A DNA stretch of 64,000 nt from an uncultured Pseudodesulfovibrio sp. (GCF_963664965.1 NZ_OY761823.1:1064001-1128000), one strand, 5' to 3'. Counted from the stretch's first letter, positions 17,132 to 25,643 are shown. Numbers and translations: made by a program. Notes: generated by a model from the letters alone, not told the origin.

Positions 17132-18163
17132 ATGCCGAACAATACCGATGTCGCTGTCTATGCCCTGACTCGTCAGGGGCTGATTCTTGCCAATCGCCTT
17201 GCCATCGAGCTGGGCGGGACGGTCTTTGCTGCCCGACGCATTGCCGAGGGGGCCGGTGTGCAGCCGTTTGATTCATTGCCTGAGCTGGTGGCGGAAAACT
17301 TTTTGCGGTTCAGCGGACATGTTTTCGTTGCTGCGGCGGGCATTGTGGTGCGCTGCATTGCACCGCATCTGGCGGGCAAGGACCGGGACCCGGCAGTGGT
17401 TTGCCTTGATCAGGAAGGGCGGTTCGCGGTGAGTCTGCTGTCCGGTCATCTGGGCGGGGCCAACGATCTGGCCGTGCGGTGTGCCCGTGTCGCGGGCGGT
17501 CAGCCTGTGGTGACCACGGCAACGGATTCCGCGGGACTGCCTTCACTGGATGTCCTTGCGGCGTCCAGAGAGCTGGAGATCGGCAATCTTGATAGGGTCA
17601 AGGTCGTCAATGGCGCGCTGCTGGATAAACAGCCTGTGCAGGTTTACGACCCGGAAGCTTGCCTCGGGTTGGCGAAAGATGCGCTTTTTTTGCCGGTCAA
17701 TCATCAAAACGACTGGCAGATCGGTGAACCCGGCGTCTGGGTGTCGTGGAAGGAAGATTGTCCTGACCCGGAAGCGTTGCGTCTCTATCCCCGTGTGCTG
17801 ATGCTCGGGGTCGGGTGCCGGCGCGGCGTTGGACGGGATGAAATTTATTCGCACGTTGTCAACGTGTTCGAGGCGGCCGGACTGTCGCTTCGGTCCGTGG
17901 CCGGACTGGGCAGCGTGGACGTGAAAGCGGATGAAGCCGGATTGCTTGAGGCGGCGGCTGACCTCGGTGTTGAGCCGGTGTTTTTTGCAAAGGAACGGCT
18001 TGACGCGGTGGACGCGCCCAACCCTTCGGGGACGGTGATGCGGCGCATGGGCATCGGTTCGGTGTCCGAGGCCGCGGCGATACTGCTGTCAAAGGGCGGC
18101 AGTCTGCTTGTGGAGAAAACCAAAACCAGAACCGTCACGCTGGCCGTGGCGCGGAGAAAATAG
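17132..18163 (+). CDS. cbiG: Cobalt-precorrin-5A hydrolase
   Basis: CbiG opens the lactone ring of cobalt-precorrin-5A, releasing acetaldehyde, in anaerobic cobalamin synthesis. The 343-residue protein has the N-terminal domain (YALTRQGLILANRLA), the central AAAGIVVRCIAPHLAGKDRDP and LSGHLGGANDLA blocks, and the C-terminal LGVGCRRGVGRDEI domain. I used the ATG at 17132; its AGG is immediately adjacent, so the true start could be an in-frame GTG at 17111. The stop is followed without spacer by cobJ. Confidence 0.95.
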   Translation: MPNNTDVAVYALTRQGLILANRLAIELGGTVFAARRIAEGAGVQPFDSLPELVAENFLRFSGHVFVAAAGIVVRCIAPHLAGKDRDPAVVCLDQEGRFAVSLLSGHLGGANDLAVRCARVAGGQPVVTTATDSAGLPSLDVLAASRELEIGNLDRVKVVNGALLDKQPVQVYDPEACLGLAKDALFLPVNHQNDWQIGEPGVWVSWKEDCPDPEALRLYPRVLMLGVGCRRGVGRDEIYSHVVNVFEAAGLSLRSVAGLGSVDVKADEAGLLEAAADLGVEPVFFAKERLDAVDAPNPSGTVMRRMGIGSVSEAAAILLSKGGSLLVEKTKTRTVTLAVARRK

Positions 18164-18922
18164 ATGCTGACAGCTGTGAGTCTGGGACCGGGCGACGAAA
18201 GCCTGCTCACCCCGGCGGCGCGCGAGGCCATTGAGAATGCCGATGTCGTAGCCGGATACAAGGGATATATCGCGCTGGTGCCGCCTGAACTGCTTGAAGG
18301 CCGGGAAGTGGTTTCCACCGGCATGATGGGCGAGGTGGAACGCGCGCGGCAGGCCATTGAATCGGCACGCGCAGGCCGCCGGACCGTGATGGTGTGCAGC
18401 GGGGATGCGGGAATCTACGCCATGGCGGGGCTGCTGCTCGAACTGCTTGAAGCCGACGGGCTGCTTGATGAGGTTCCGTTTGAAGTGGTGCCCGGTATTC
18501 CGGCATTCAATGCGGCGGCCGCCCTACTCGGTGCGCCGCTGATGCACGATTTCGCGTCCGTGAGCCTGAGTGATCTGCTCACGCCGTGGGAAGTCATCGA
18601 AAAACGGCTTCGACTGGCGGGGGAGGCGGATTTTGTGATAGCATTGTACAATCCCCGGTCGAAAAAGCGGAGTGATCATCTGCGAAAAGCGCTTGATATC
18701 ATAGGTGAAAGCCGGGATGGCGACACGCCGGTCGGAGTGGTTGGTCGGGCGTATCGGGAAGGGCAGAGCGTGCACCTGACAACGCTGGAGTCGCTTGAGC
18801 CTGAGATGGTTGACATGCAAACCGTGTTGATTGTTGGCAATTCGGCGACCCGTGAAACCGGGGGGCGGATGCTCACTCCGCGCGGTTATCACCGGAAATA
18901 CGATATCAAAACCACCGGGTAA
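18164..18922 (+). CDS. cobJ: Precorrin-3B / cobalt-precorrin-3 C(17)-methyltransferase
   Basis: This 252-residue SAM-dependent methyltransferase carries out ring contraction and C-17 methylation of the corrin ring (CobJ/CbiH). Hallmarks are VSLGPGDESLLTPAA, VCSGDAGIYAMAG, VVPGIPAFNAAAALLGAPL and FVIALYNPRSKKR. It starts directly after the cbiG stop, so the genes form one unit. A terminator follows within 10 nt of the stop, and the cytochrome c3 gene comes next on the same strand with its own promoter-like sequence. Confidence 0.96.
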   Translation: MLTAVSLGPGDESLLTPAAREAIENADVVAGYKGYIALVPPELLEGREVVSTGMMGEVERARQAIESARAGRRTVMVCSGDAGIYAMAGLLLELLEADGLLDEVPFEVVPGIPAFNAAAALLGAPLMHDFASVSLSDLLTPWEVIEKRLRLAGEADFVIALYNPRSKKRSDHLRKALDIIGESRDGDTPVGVVGRAYREGQSVHLTTLESLEPEMVDMQTVLIVGNSATRETGGRMLTPRGYHRKYDIKTTG

Positions 18923-18929
18923 ATGTTGC

Positions 18930-18957
18930 AAAACCCCTTGCGTTGGAAGGGGTTTTT
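18930..18957 (+). terminator. Rho-independent terminator after cobJ
   Basis: AAAACCCCTT pairs with AAGGGGTTTT over a 7-nt loop. It separates cbiG-cobJ from the cytochrome c3 gene. Confidence 0.85.
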
Positions 18958-18993
18958 CAGGTAAAAGCAAGCGTCTACGATGGCATCCCCTGC

Positions 18994-19021
18994 TTGACAG
19001 GGGAGGGATACTTAATTTATC
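18994..19021 (+). promoter_or_regulatory. Candidate sigma-70 promoter of cytochrome c3
   Basis: A consensus -35 box TTGACA (18994-18999) is followed after 16 nt by a weaker -10 candidate TTTATC. It leaves a leader of about 50 nt before the c3 start. The -10 box is poor, so the assignment is tentative. Confidence 0.45.
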
Positions 19022-19078
19022 CCGCATAGTAGAGAGTGTGACAGTTTATTTTTTTATGCAACAGGAGGAACTAGGTAA

Positions 19079-19492
19079 ATGAAGAAATCTCTTATCATCA
19101 GCCTGATGGTTGCCGCTCTGGTATGTGTTTTCGCACTGCCCGCAGTGATCGCTGGCAACGCCCCGGCTGACAACATGGTCCTGAAGGCTCCCGAGGGCGT
19201 CAAAATGACCAAGGCTCCCGTGGACTTTTCTCACAAGGGTCACGAAGGTTACGGAATCGACTGTATGGTCTGCCATCACAAGGCAGCTTCCAAGGACGCC
19301 ATCACCGGTTGTACCGCTGAAGGTTGTCACGTTGACGCCAGCAAGGCCGCCAAGAAAGACCCCAAGGGCTTCTACCAGGCTTGGCACAGCAAGAAAGCTG
19401 ACGCTTCCTGCCTCGGTTGCCACAAGAAAGAAAAGAAAGCCGGCAAGAAAGACATCCCCGTGTCCTGTAAGTCTTGCCACCCCAAGAAGTAA
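19079..19492 (+). CDS. Periplasmic tetrahaem cytochrome c3
   Basis: Class III cytochrome c3 shuttles electrons from periplasmic hydrogenases and formate dehydrogenases in sulfate reducers. The 137-residue precursor has a Sec signal peptide (cleavage near residue 25). It has four haem attachment sites: CMVCH (62-66), CTAEGCH (78-84), CLGCH (111-115) and CKSCH (130-134). Extra His ligands sit in FSHKGH and CHHK. The Lys-rich surface is typical. AGGAGG lies upstream of the ATG, and a strong terminator follows, so it is monocistronic. Its neighbours cbiG-cobJ and hemL-ahbB serve tetrapyrrole supply. Confidence 0.97.
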   Translation: MKKSLIISLMVAALVCVFALPAVIAGNAPADNMVLKAPEGVKMTKAPVDFSHKGHEGYGIDCMVCHHKAASKDAITGCTAEGCHVDASKAAKKDPKGFYQAWHSKKADASCLGCHKKEKKAGKKDIPVSCKSCHPKK

Positions 19493-19510
19493 TTCGCTCG
19501 GGTAATTCGA

Positions 19511-19542
19511 GGGGGGCTGGCTGAACGGCCCCCCTTTTTTTT
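19511..19542 (+). terminator. Rho-independent terminator of cytochrome c3
   Basis: GGGGGG pairs with CCCCCC around a partly paired loop, followed by eight T. Confidence 0.92.
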
Positions 19543-19567
19543 CAAACCTTCTCTTACGGAGGTACAC

Positions 19568-21151
19568 ATGACCCCGGCTCCCCCGCCCTCCCCGAAAGAC
19601 GTAGACGTCGATGATATGCTGAACGAAGGCACACCTGAAAACGAAGGACTTGATCCCGAAACCCTCGATGCGGACTTTGAGCAGGAGCTTGAAGACCTTT
19701 TTTCAGACGACCTCGAAGAGGCTGAAGTCGCGGCTGAAGAAGCTGCCGAGGAAGCTGGCGATGAAGAACCCATCGTGCTGGACGATTTCGTCACGGTGGA
19801 AGACGATGACATTATCGCGGAAGAGCCTGCGGTTGTGGAAGATGTGGCCGCAGAGGCCGAAACTCTTGAAGACGGCGAAGATCTGCTCGTACTCGATGAC
19901 GTGGCGTCCGATGATGACGATGACGATTTGCTTGTTCTGGACGACATAGCCGAGGACGATGGCGACGCCTTGCTTCTTGACGACGTGGTTGAAGATGAGG
20001 GCGGCGAGAACGTTGCCGCATTGGTGGACGACATCGCCGAGGACAATATTCAGGAACCGGAGCCGGAACCGGCGGATGACGAGGAAATCCTTGAATTGGA
20101 TGATCTCGTTGACGGCGGCGATGACGATGAGGACGTCCTTGAGTTGGACGCGCTGCTTGAAGAGACCGAAGAGGGCGCGGAAGTCATGGATGACGTGATC
20201 GAGACGGATGACGCCATGGTTCTCGAAGACGTGGTCGAACCGGAAGCCGAAGACATGCTGGTGCTGGATGAGGAAGCCGAATCTTCCGATGACAGTGACG
20301 TCACCATGCTCCTTGAAGACATGGAAGACGAATCCTCTGACGAGGCCGAGGAAATCCTTCTCGAAGACATGGCTGAGGAAGCCGTTGCCGAGGATGTCGT
20401 GGCCGAGGAAGAAGTGCCGGAAGAAATGGTATTTGAGGATTTGGCTGAGCCGGAAATAATGGCTGAAGAAGCTGAAGAAATTTCTGTTGAACCCGCCGAA
20501 ACAGCGGCGGAAGAACCTGTCGAGGTTGAACCGGAAGACCTGATGGAAGCGGCTCTCGCAGAAGAGAGCATGCCGGAAGTCCCGGTTGAAGAGGCTGTCC
20601 CTGATGAAGAATTGGATCTTCTCATGGACGCGCCGGAAGGTGATGAAATCTCCGACGTGATGGCCGATCTGTCTGAGCCTGTTCTGGATGAAACCGTTCT
20701 CGAAGAGGGCGGGGACAGCGGCATGGCCGAATTGGCAGGAATCGACAAGCTTGAGGATGATGACATCGATGACATGGACAGCCTGCTCGACAATGTCGAG
20801 GTCGACGTGTCCGGCGTGGTCGAGGAAGAGGTCGACGAAGAAGGCGAAGAAGATTTTGATCTTCCCGAGGTGGAAAGCGTGACAGACATGCTGACCGCCG
20901 AGGTCATGCCGCAGGACGCCGGTGTCGATGTCTCTGACGATGTGGATGTCGATCAATTGCTGGCGGATGTCCGCAGTGAATCGTCTGCTACCGCCATGGC
21001 CGAGTTACAGGACAAGGTCACCTACCTTGAGGCGCGTGTCGAGGAGCTGGAAAACCACATCCGCAATGAAATAGCCCGGATGGTTCCCGCAGAAGCCGCA
21101 CGCATCATTCGAGAGGAAATCGCTGCGCTTGCCCGCGATCTCGAAGATTAG
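19568..21151 (+). CDS. Very acidic, disordered protein with C-terminal coiled coil (527 aa)
   Basis: Nearly the whole protein is Asp/Glu with Ala, Val and Leu, and almost no Lys or Arg before residue about 470. Degenerate repeats of the form LxLDDxxxxDD recur (LLVLDDVASDDDDDD, ILELDDLVDGGDDD, VLELDALLEE). The last 50 residues differ: a coiled coil (ELQDKVTYLEARVEELENHI) followed by a helix, EIARMVPAEAARIIREEIAA. This layout (short N-terminal motif, long acidic linker, C-terminal oligomerising helices) resembles alphaproteobacterial PopZ polar scaffolds, but I see no sequence proof of homology. A GGAGG precedes the ATG. It lies directly after the c3 terminator; function is unknown. Confidence 0.82.
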   Translation: MTPAPPPSPKDVDVDDMLNEGTPENEGLDPETLDADFEQELEDLFSDDLEEAEVAAEEAAEEAGDEEPIVLDDFVTVEDDDIIAEEPAVVEDVAAEAETLEDGEDLLVLDDVASDDDDDDLLVLDDIAEDDGDALLLDDVVEDEGGENVAALVDDIAEDNIQEPEPEPADDEEILELDDLVDGGDDDEDVLELDALLEETEEGAEVMDDVIETDDAMVLEDVVEPEAEDMLVLDEEAESSDDSDVTMLLEDMEDESSDEAEEILLEDMAEEAVAEDVVAEEEVPEEMVFEDLAEPEIMAEEAEEISVEPAETAAEEPVEVEPEDLMEAALAEESMPEVPVEEAVPDEELDLLMDAPEGDEISDVMADLSEPVLDETVLEEGGDSGMAELAGIDKLEDDDIDDMDSLLDNVEVDVSGVVEEEVDEEGEEDFDLPEVESVTDMLTAEVMPQDAGVDVSDDVDVDQLLADVRSESSATAMAELQDKVTYLEARVEELENHIRNEIARMVPAEAARIIREEIAALARDLED

Positions 21152-21165
21152 ACTGACGCAATGTG

Positions 21166-21206
21166 AAAGCCCCGCCTTCCATCAGGAAAGCGGGGCTTCT
21201 TTGTTT
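21166..21206. terminator. Bidirectional terminator
   Basis: AAGCCCCGCCTTCC (21167-21180) pairs with GGAAAGCGGGGCTT (21185-21198) with one mismatch, followed by a T-rich run, between convergent genes. Confidence 0.85.
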
Positions 21207-21215
21207 TCGGAATTC

Positions 21216-22169
21216 TCAATCCGTCGGGCTTATTCCCAGTCCCTTTTCCCACGCGGGCAGCAATGAGTCGAGGCTGTTGGCGAGCAGTCGCATGTACCGC
21301 ACTTCCATTTCAATCATCTCGCGATCCTGTTTGCGTAGCCACTCGGACATCCATGCGAAGCGCAAGCCGAGTATCATCTGCGGCAGCAGGGTGAGGCTCA
21401 CTGCATCGAGGCATTCTTCGTCATGCAGGGTGATGAGCATTGCCGGGGCCAGTCCCTTTACAAGGGCATACGGGTCTTCAATGCCCACGCACCCGAGGGT
21501 GTTGGCCGCATCGAAAAGCGCGGGGCGGATTCCGGCAAATTCCCAGTCCACGACCGCACCGATTGCATGCCCCTGCCAGATGATGTTGAGCGGATGAAAA
21601 TCGCCGTGACCGAGGCTGGCCGGAAGGTCGTTCCATGCATCGAACAGCGGGGCGAGCACGGGCAGAATCGGGGCAAGCCCGGTGTATGTTTCCGGATCCC
21701 GTGGATGTATGGCGGCCATGAGTTCGTTGACGTAGGCTTCAAGGTCGAACCGCGGCTGCGTGTCAAATTCGCGGATGCTGCTCCCCGCACGGCGCAGGTC
21801 GGCGAGAAAGATACCGAGATTGCGTCCCCGGTCGGCATGGTCCACGAAGTCGGGCTGGGGGAGTGGATCGCCGGAGATGAACGGGGAAAGTTGCCAGTGA
21901 AAATCGTCCTGCTCAATGACGAACCGGCCATCCGGTCCGGGGCGGTACGGGGCAAGCGGGAGACCTGACTTGTTCAGAGCCGCGAGGGCGCGCCCAATGC
22001 GTTCCCGGCGGTCGAACTGGCCGGGGCGGAGCTGTTCAAGCATCCAGACCGCACCGTCAGAGTCTTCGATCGCCCAGCGGACGACGCAACGTTCCGGGCT
22101 TCCGGGCAGGGGAATGTCGTCCCGCACATGTGCCGGCGTCAGTCCCCACAGGGAGAGATGGTCTTTCAT
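21216..22169 (-). CDS. Aminoglycoside phosphotransferase-fold kinase
   Basis: The 317-residue protein has the APH/choline-kinase catalytic loop LGHGDFHPLNIIWQ, followed by the metal-binding DWEFAG segment. The nucleotide-binding lobe is in the first 110 residues. Members of this fold phosphorylate small hydroxyl compounds such as homoserine, choline or sugars; nothing here fixes the substrate. I start at ATG 22169 (MKDHLSLWG), 4 nt after the SDR stop, so the two are likely co-translated. Drug resistance should not be assumed from the family name. Confidence 0.85.
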   Translation of the reverse strand: MKDHLSLWGLTPAHVRDDIPLPGSPERCVVRWAIEDSDGAVWMLEQLRPGQFDRRERIGRALAALNKSGLPLAPYRPGPDGRFVIEQDDFHWQLSPFISGDPLPQPDFVDHADRGRNLGIFLADLRRAGSSIREFDTQPRFDLEAYVNELMAAIHPRDPETYTGLAPILPVLAPLFDAWNDLPASLGHGDFHPLNIIWQGHAIGAVVDWEFAGIRPALFDAANTLGCVGIEDPYALVKGLAPAMLITLHDEECLDAVSLTLLPQMILGLRFAWMSEWLRKQDREMIEMEVRYMRLLANSLDSLLPAWEKGLGISPTD

Positions 22170-22173
22170 GAAA

Positions 22174-22923
22174 TTACAGGTCCCTGATGTCCACGATTTC
22201 GCCGTTGTGGGCACGCGGGTCGTTGGTGAGAAATTCGACCAGCGCCTGTGCGGACTGTTCCGGTGTCAGCAGCAGGCCTGCGTCCTTCCATGATTTGAAT
22301 GTCTTGCGAAGGGGGCGGGCGCTGCCGCCTTTGCAGTTGCGGGCTTCGGATTGCATGCGTGTTTCCACGACGCCGGGACGCCAGATGATCGAGGTAACGG
22401 GCGGAGCCTCGGCTGCCAGTTGTCGGGCCAGATGCTCTTCCGCAGCCTTGGCAGCACAATATGCGCCGATGCCGGGTTGCGGCCTGTCCGCAGCGCCGGA
22501 GCCGAAAAAGACGGCCAGCCCTTCACCGCGCCAGAGCATGAGGGGAACGGCATGCCGGATTAGCTGATGGGCGGCGGAGACTGAGGCGTCCATGACCTCG
22601 TGAAACCGGGTCTTGTTCAGTTCCCAGATCGACGGGCCGGGAGCGAGTACGCCTGCCGCATGAATGAAACCGTAAAAATCGCCGAGTTCATTGGCGACGT
22701 GCACGAGTTCCTGCGCCACATTGGAAGAGGATACGTCGCCGCTAATGCATTCGGCCTTGATGCCGAACTGCCTGCACTCGTCACGGACCTTCAGCAGCTT
22801 GGCATCGGATCGGGCGCCGATCACGAGGTTCACGCCTTGGGTGGCGAGTTCCAGTGCCAATGCCTTTCCGATACCTCTTGAGGCTCCGGTGAGCACGAGG
22901 GTTTTATTCCTGAGCGAAGTCAT
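22174..22923 (-). CDS. SDR family NAD(P)-dependent oxidoreductase
   Basis: A classical short-chain dehydrogenase of 249 residues: cofactor motif TGASRGIGKALA, structural motif HAAG, and the catalytic Tyr-Lys in YCAAKAAEE with an upstream Ser in FFGSGAAD. It forms a two-gene unit with the downstream kinase and is divergent from an aminotransferase gene, with 54 nt between the starts. Substrate is unknown. Confidence 0.92.
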   Translation of the reverse strand: MTSLRNKTLVLTGASRGIGKALALELATQGVNLVIGARSDAKLLKVRDECRQFGIKAECISGDVSSSNVAQELVHVANELGDFYGFIHAAGVLAPGPSIWELNKTRFHEVMDASVSAAHQLIRHAVPLMLWRGEGLAVFFGSGAADRPQPGIGAYCAAKAAEEHLARQLAAEAPPVTSIIWRPGVVETRMQSEARNCKGGSARPLRKTFKSWKDAGLLLTPEQSAQALVEFLTNDPRAHNGEIVDIRDL

Positions 22924-22977
22924 ATATGGTCTCTGTTCTTTGTTTCCTTAACCCATCTATACGCGAGAATGTGCCGT

Positions 22978-24132
22978 ATGTCATTGAAAGTAAGCAGCCG
23001 CCGCCATTTGGTGGCCCAATCGGAAATTCGCAGCATGTCCATCGAATGCGCCCGCGTGGGCGGCATCAACCTTGCCCAGGGCGTTTGCGATCTGCCCGTG
23101 CCGGAAGTTGTCATTCAGGGAGCGCAGGACGCAATGGACCGCGGAACCAATATTTATACCCGCTTTGACGGGCGGTATGAATTGCGAAAGGCCATTGCCG
23201 ACAAGCAGAAGCGGTTTACCGGAATGGAAGTGGATCCCGATGGGCAGGTCGTAGCCTCTGCCGGTGCCACCGGTGCGTTTTACGCCGCGTGTCTCGCCTT
23301 GCTGGAAGAAGGCGACGAGGTCATCGTGTTCGAGCCTTACTACGGCTATCATATCGTGACTATGGCCTCGCTGGGCATCAAGCCGGTGTACGTGACGCTT
23401 GAGCCGCCGGACTGGGGTTTCAGCGCACAGTCGCTCGAAGATGCGGTCACGGCAAAGACCCGGGCCATCATCCTGAACACGCCGTCCAATCCGGCGGGCA
23501 AGGTGTTTTCCCGAGAAGAGCTCGGCATCATTGCCGATTTTGCTGAAGCGCATGATATTTTCGTGTTCACAGATGAAATATACGAGCATTTCGTTTTCGA
23601 CGGTCATGAGCATATTTCTCCGGCGACACTGCCGGGAATGGCGCGGAGAACCATTACCATCTCCGGTCTCTCCAAGGTGTTCGCCATCACGGGGTGGCGG
23701 CTGGGGTATGCCATCTGCGATCCCGAATGGGCGCTCGCCATCGGGCATTTCAGCGATCTGGTCTATGTCTGCGCTCCGGCTCCATTGCAGATAGGCGCGG
23801 CACGCGGGCTGGCCGAACTCGGTCCCGACTATTATCAGTCAGTGTCCGACGACCATCAGCACAAACGCGACCTGTTCTGTGATACACTGCGGGATATCGG
23901 ACTGACGCCGCATGTCCCGGACGGTGCATATTATACGCTTGCCGATGTGACGTCGCTGCCCGGTGACACGGCAAGGGAGCGCGCTTTGTATCTGCTGGAA
24001 AAGACGGGTGTGGCATGTGTGCCCGGTTCGGCGTTTTATCAGGGCGCAGTGGGCGAGTCCTTGGCGCGGTTCTGCTTTGCCAAGGAAATGGATATACTCG
24101 AAGACGCGATGCAGCGACTCAGGAGCCTGTAA
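22978..24132 (+). CDS. PLP-dependent class I/II aminotransferase
   Basis: This 384-residue fold-type I aminotransferase has the PLP lysine in SGLSKVFAITGWRLGY, the conserved NTPSNPAGKVF, and the substrate-carboxylate Arg region SLARFCFAK near the C-terminus. It is close to aspartate/kynurenine-type aminotransferases, but the amino donor cannot be fixed. I chose ATG 22978; another in-frame ATG lies three codons upstream (22969). The stop overlaps the next start by one base (TAATG), giving tight coupling to the DksA-like gene. Confidence 0.93.
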   Translation: MSLKVSSRRHLVAQSEIRSMSIECARVGGINLAQGVCDLPVPEVVIQGAQDAMDRGTNIYTRFDGRYELRKAIADKQKRFTGMEVDPDGQVVASAGATGAFYAACLALLEEGDEVIVFEPYYGYHIVTMASLGIKPVYVTLEPPDWGFSAQSLEDAVTAKTRAIILNTPSNPAGKVFSREELGIIADFAEAHDIFVFTDEIYEHFVFDGHEHISPATLPGMARRTITISGLSKVFAITGWRLGYAICDPEWALAIGHFSDLVYVCAPAPLQIGAARGLAELGPDYYQSVSDDHQHKRDLFCDTLRDIGLTPHVPDGAYYTLADVTSLPGDTARERALYLLEKTGVACVPGSAFYQGAVGESLARFCFAKEMDILEDAMQRLRSL

Positions 24133-24467
24133 TGAATGAAAAACAGAGACAGGAATTCAGGAAATACGCGCAGGATGAGATAGAGGCTTTGAAGCTGGAG
24201 ATTCCCCGTCTCAAGGAACTGCTCAAGCCGGTTGCCCCGGATAATTCCATCGGACGGATTTCACGGATGGACAACATCGTGAACCAGTCGGTTGCCGAGG
24301 CGCAGCTTTCCAAGGCGAAGATTCGTGTTGCCCGTCTGGAAGAGGCGCTTCGCCGCGTGGACGAGGACGAGGATTTCGGCCTGTGTATCGATTGCGGCGA
24401 CCCCATCCCCATGGCCCGCCTCAAGGCCATGCCCGAGACGGAGCACTGTGTGGAGTGTGCTGAATAG
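24132..24467 (+). CDS. TraR/DksA family zinc-finger protein
   Basis: A 111-residue protein with a long N-terminal helical region and a C-terminal four-Cys zinc finger (CIDCG ... HCVEC). Acidic residues sit just before the finger (RRVDEDEDFG). DksA-type proteins enter the secondary channel of RNA polymerase and modulate initiation with ppGpp. This one is shorter than E. coli DksA and closer in size to YbiI/TraR-type proteins, so a full DksA role is uncertain. It overlaps the aminotransferase stop by one base. A large hairpin element follows 46 nt after the stop. Confidence 0.9.
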   Translation: MNEKQRQEFRKYAQDEIEALKLEIPRLKELLKPVAPDNSIGRISRMDNIVNQSVAEAQLSKAKIRVARLEEALRRVDEDEDFGLCIDCGDPIPMARLKAMPETEHCVECAE

Positions 24468-24513
24468 CCTTGTCGAATTTTTGAATAATTCGAATTACAA
24501 CAGACGGTTCAGG

Positions 24514-24628
24514 CTGTCGAGAAATGTTCGAGTGCTAGGCGCAAAAAAAGGTCAGGGCCGACGCGTACTTCGGTACGCTAGGATCTGACCTTTTTGCAGC
24601 AACGACGCAATCGGGCGTTTCTCGGCAG
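24514..24628 (+). repeat. Structured hairpin element, copy 1 (sense)
   Basis: A long nested hairpin. The outer arms CTGTCGAGAAATGTTCG (24514-24530) and CGGGCGTTTCTCGGCAG (24612-24628) form 17 pairs, including four U-G wobbles. The middle stem GGTCAG/CTGACC is extended by A/T runs. The inner stem is GCGTAC-TTCG-GTACGC. It lies in the 3' region of the DksA-like gene. Copy 2 (52981-53077) keeps the inner motif with compensatory changes. Confidence 0.75.
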
Positions 24629-24637
24629 TGAAAAGCG

Positions 24638-24667
24638 AAGGGCCGTCCTTTTGACAGGACGGCCCTT
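24638..24667 (-). terminator. Terminator downstream of dapF
   Basis: A 12-bp perfect stem, AAGGGCCGTCCT with AGGACGGCCCTT, on the minus strand beyond the dapF stop, followed by a T-rich tract. Confidence 0.8.
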
Positions 24668-24690
24668 GCTCTCTCCTCTCATACAGAAAG

Positions 24691-25539
24691 CTAAATGAGA
24701 CCGAGCGGTTCAAGGAACAAATCTCCCTTGAACGTCAGTTCCGCAGCTCCCTGTAGAAATACGTTTCCATCTTCAAGAAATACGGTCAGCACTTCACCGC
24801 CGGTGGTGGTGAGATCGGCATGGGCGTCGGTCAGGCCGAGCGCGTTGGCGAGCAACTGGGTTGCCGAGGCTCCGGTTCCGCATGCGTAGGTTTCGGCTTC
24901 GACACCGCGCTCGTAGGTGCGGAGCAGCATGGTGTTCTCGTCCTTGACCTGTGCGAAATTGACATTGGTTCCGGCGGGCGCGAAGTGGTCGTGATACCGA
25001 ATCTTGGGACCGATATCCATGATGTCCAGCGCTTCGATGTCATCAACGAACACGACGACGTGGGGCACGCCCGTGTCGGCGAAGTGGACGGTCAGGGGCT
25101 CACCGTCAATGTCGAGCTTGATGTTGGTTTCCTGTCCGACCGGCGGGGTGAGCTGCACCTTGACGCGTCCTGCGTCCGGGCCGTCGAGGATCACCTTCGC
25201 ACGGATGGGTCCGGCATCCGTGCCAAAGGTGTGTTCTGCCGGGGCCAGCCCGATGGCATGGGCCAGCTTTCCTGCACAGCGGGAGGCGTTGCCGCACATT
25301 TCGGCACGGGAGCCGTCGGAATTATAGAAATGCCAACGGTAATCAAGGACGGGGTCGTCGGATTCCTCAAGGAAAAACAGACCATCGGCGCTGATGCCAA
25401 AAGCTCGGGCACAGACTTTTTCAGCCCATGTCGCCATGGCGGACTCACTGATGCCAGCCTCGCGGTTGTCGATCACTACGAAATCGTTGCCGCAGCCCTG
25501 CATTTTATAGAAAGGTATGGAAGTGCCGAATATCGTCAT
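24691..25539 (-). CDS. dapF: Diaminopimelate epimerase
   Basis: DapF interconverts LL- and meso-diaminopimelate for lysine and peptidoglycan synthesis. The 282-residue enzyme has the N-terminal KMQGCGNDFVVID block and both catalytic cysteines, in SRAEMCGNASRC and ETYACGTGASA. AGAGGA lies 6 nt upstream of the ATG at 25539. A terminator hairpin follows. It is the last gene of a long minus-strand run but is separated from the STAS-like gene by 104 nt with no other visible feature. Confidence 0.97.
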   Translation of the reverse strand: MTIFGTSIPFYKMQGCGNDFVVIDNREAGISESAMATWAEKVCARAFGISADGLFFLEESDDPVLDYRWHFYNSDGSRAEMCGNASRCAGKLAHAIGLAPAEHTFGTDAGPIRAKVILDGPDAGRVKVQLTPPVGQETNIKLDIDGEPLTVHFADTGVPHVVVFVDDIEALDIMDIGPKIRYHDHFAPAGTNVNFAQVKDENTMLLRTYERGVEAETYACGTGASATQLLANALGLTDAHADLTTTGGEVLTVFLEDGNVFLQGAAELTFKGDLFLEPLGLI

Positions 25540-25643
25540 GTTTTTTCCTCTTGAGATTATTCCGCACGGAAGCGCGGATATCGTCCAATTCTTTTTTGAT
25601 ATGGATCGAAAGTTTGAGGAAAAAAGCAGGAAGAGTCAATCTT

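Noticed and set aside
18923-19078. Cobalamin riboswitch near the corrin genes
   Set aside because: I could not find the conserved B12-box or a matching fold upstream of cbiD, cbiG or cytochrome c3.
19703-20956. 417-codon minus-strand frame over the acidic protein
   Set aside because: It arises because the complement of GAY/GAR codons lacks stops; Phe/His/Ile-rich composition is implausible for a real protein.
21216-22169. Antibiotic-resistance phosphotransferase
   Set aside because: Only the general APH fold is present; context (SDR partner, chromosomal setting) gives no support for resistance.
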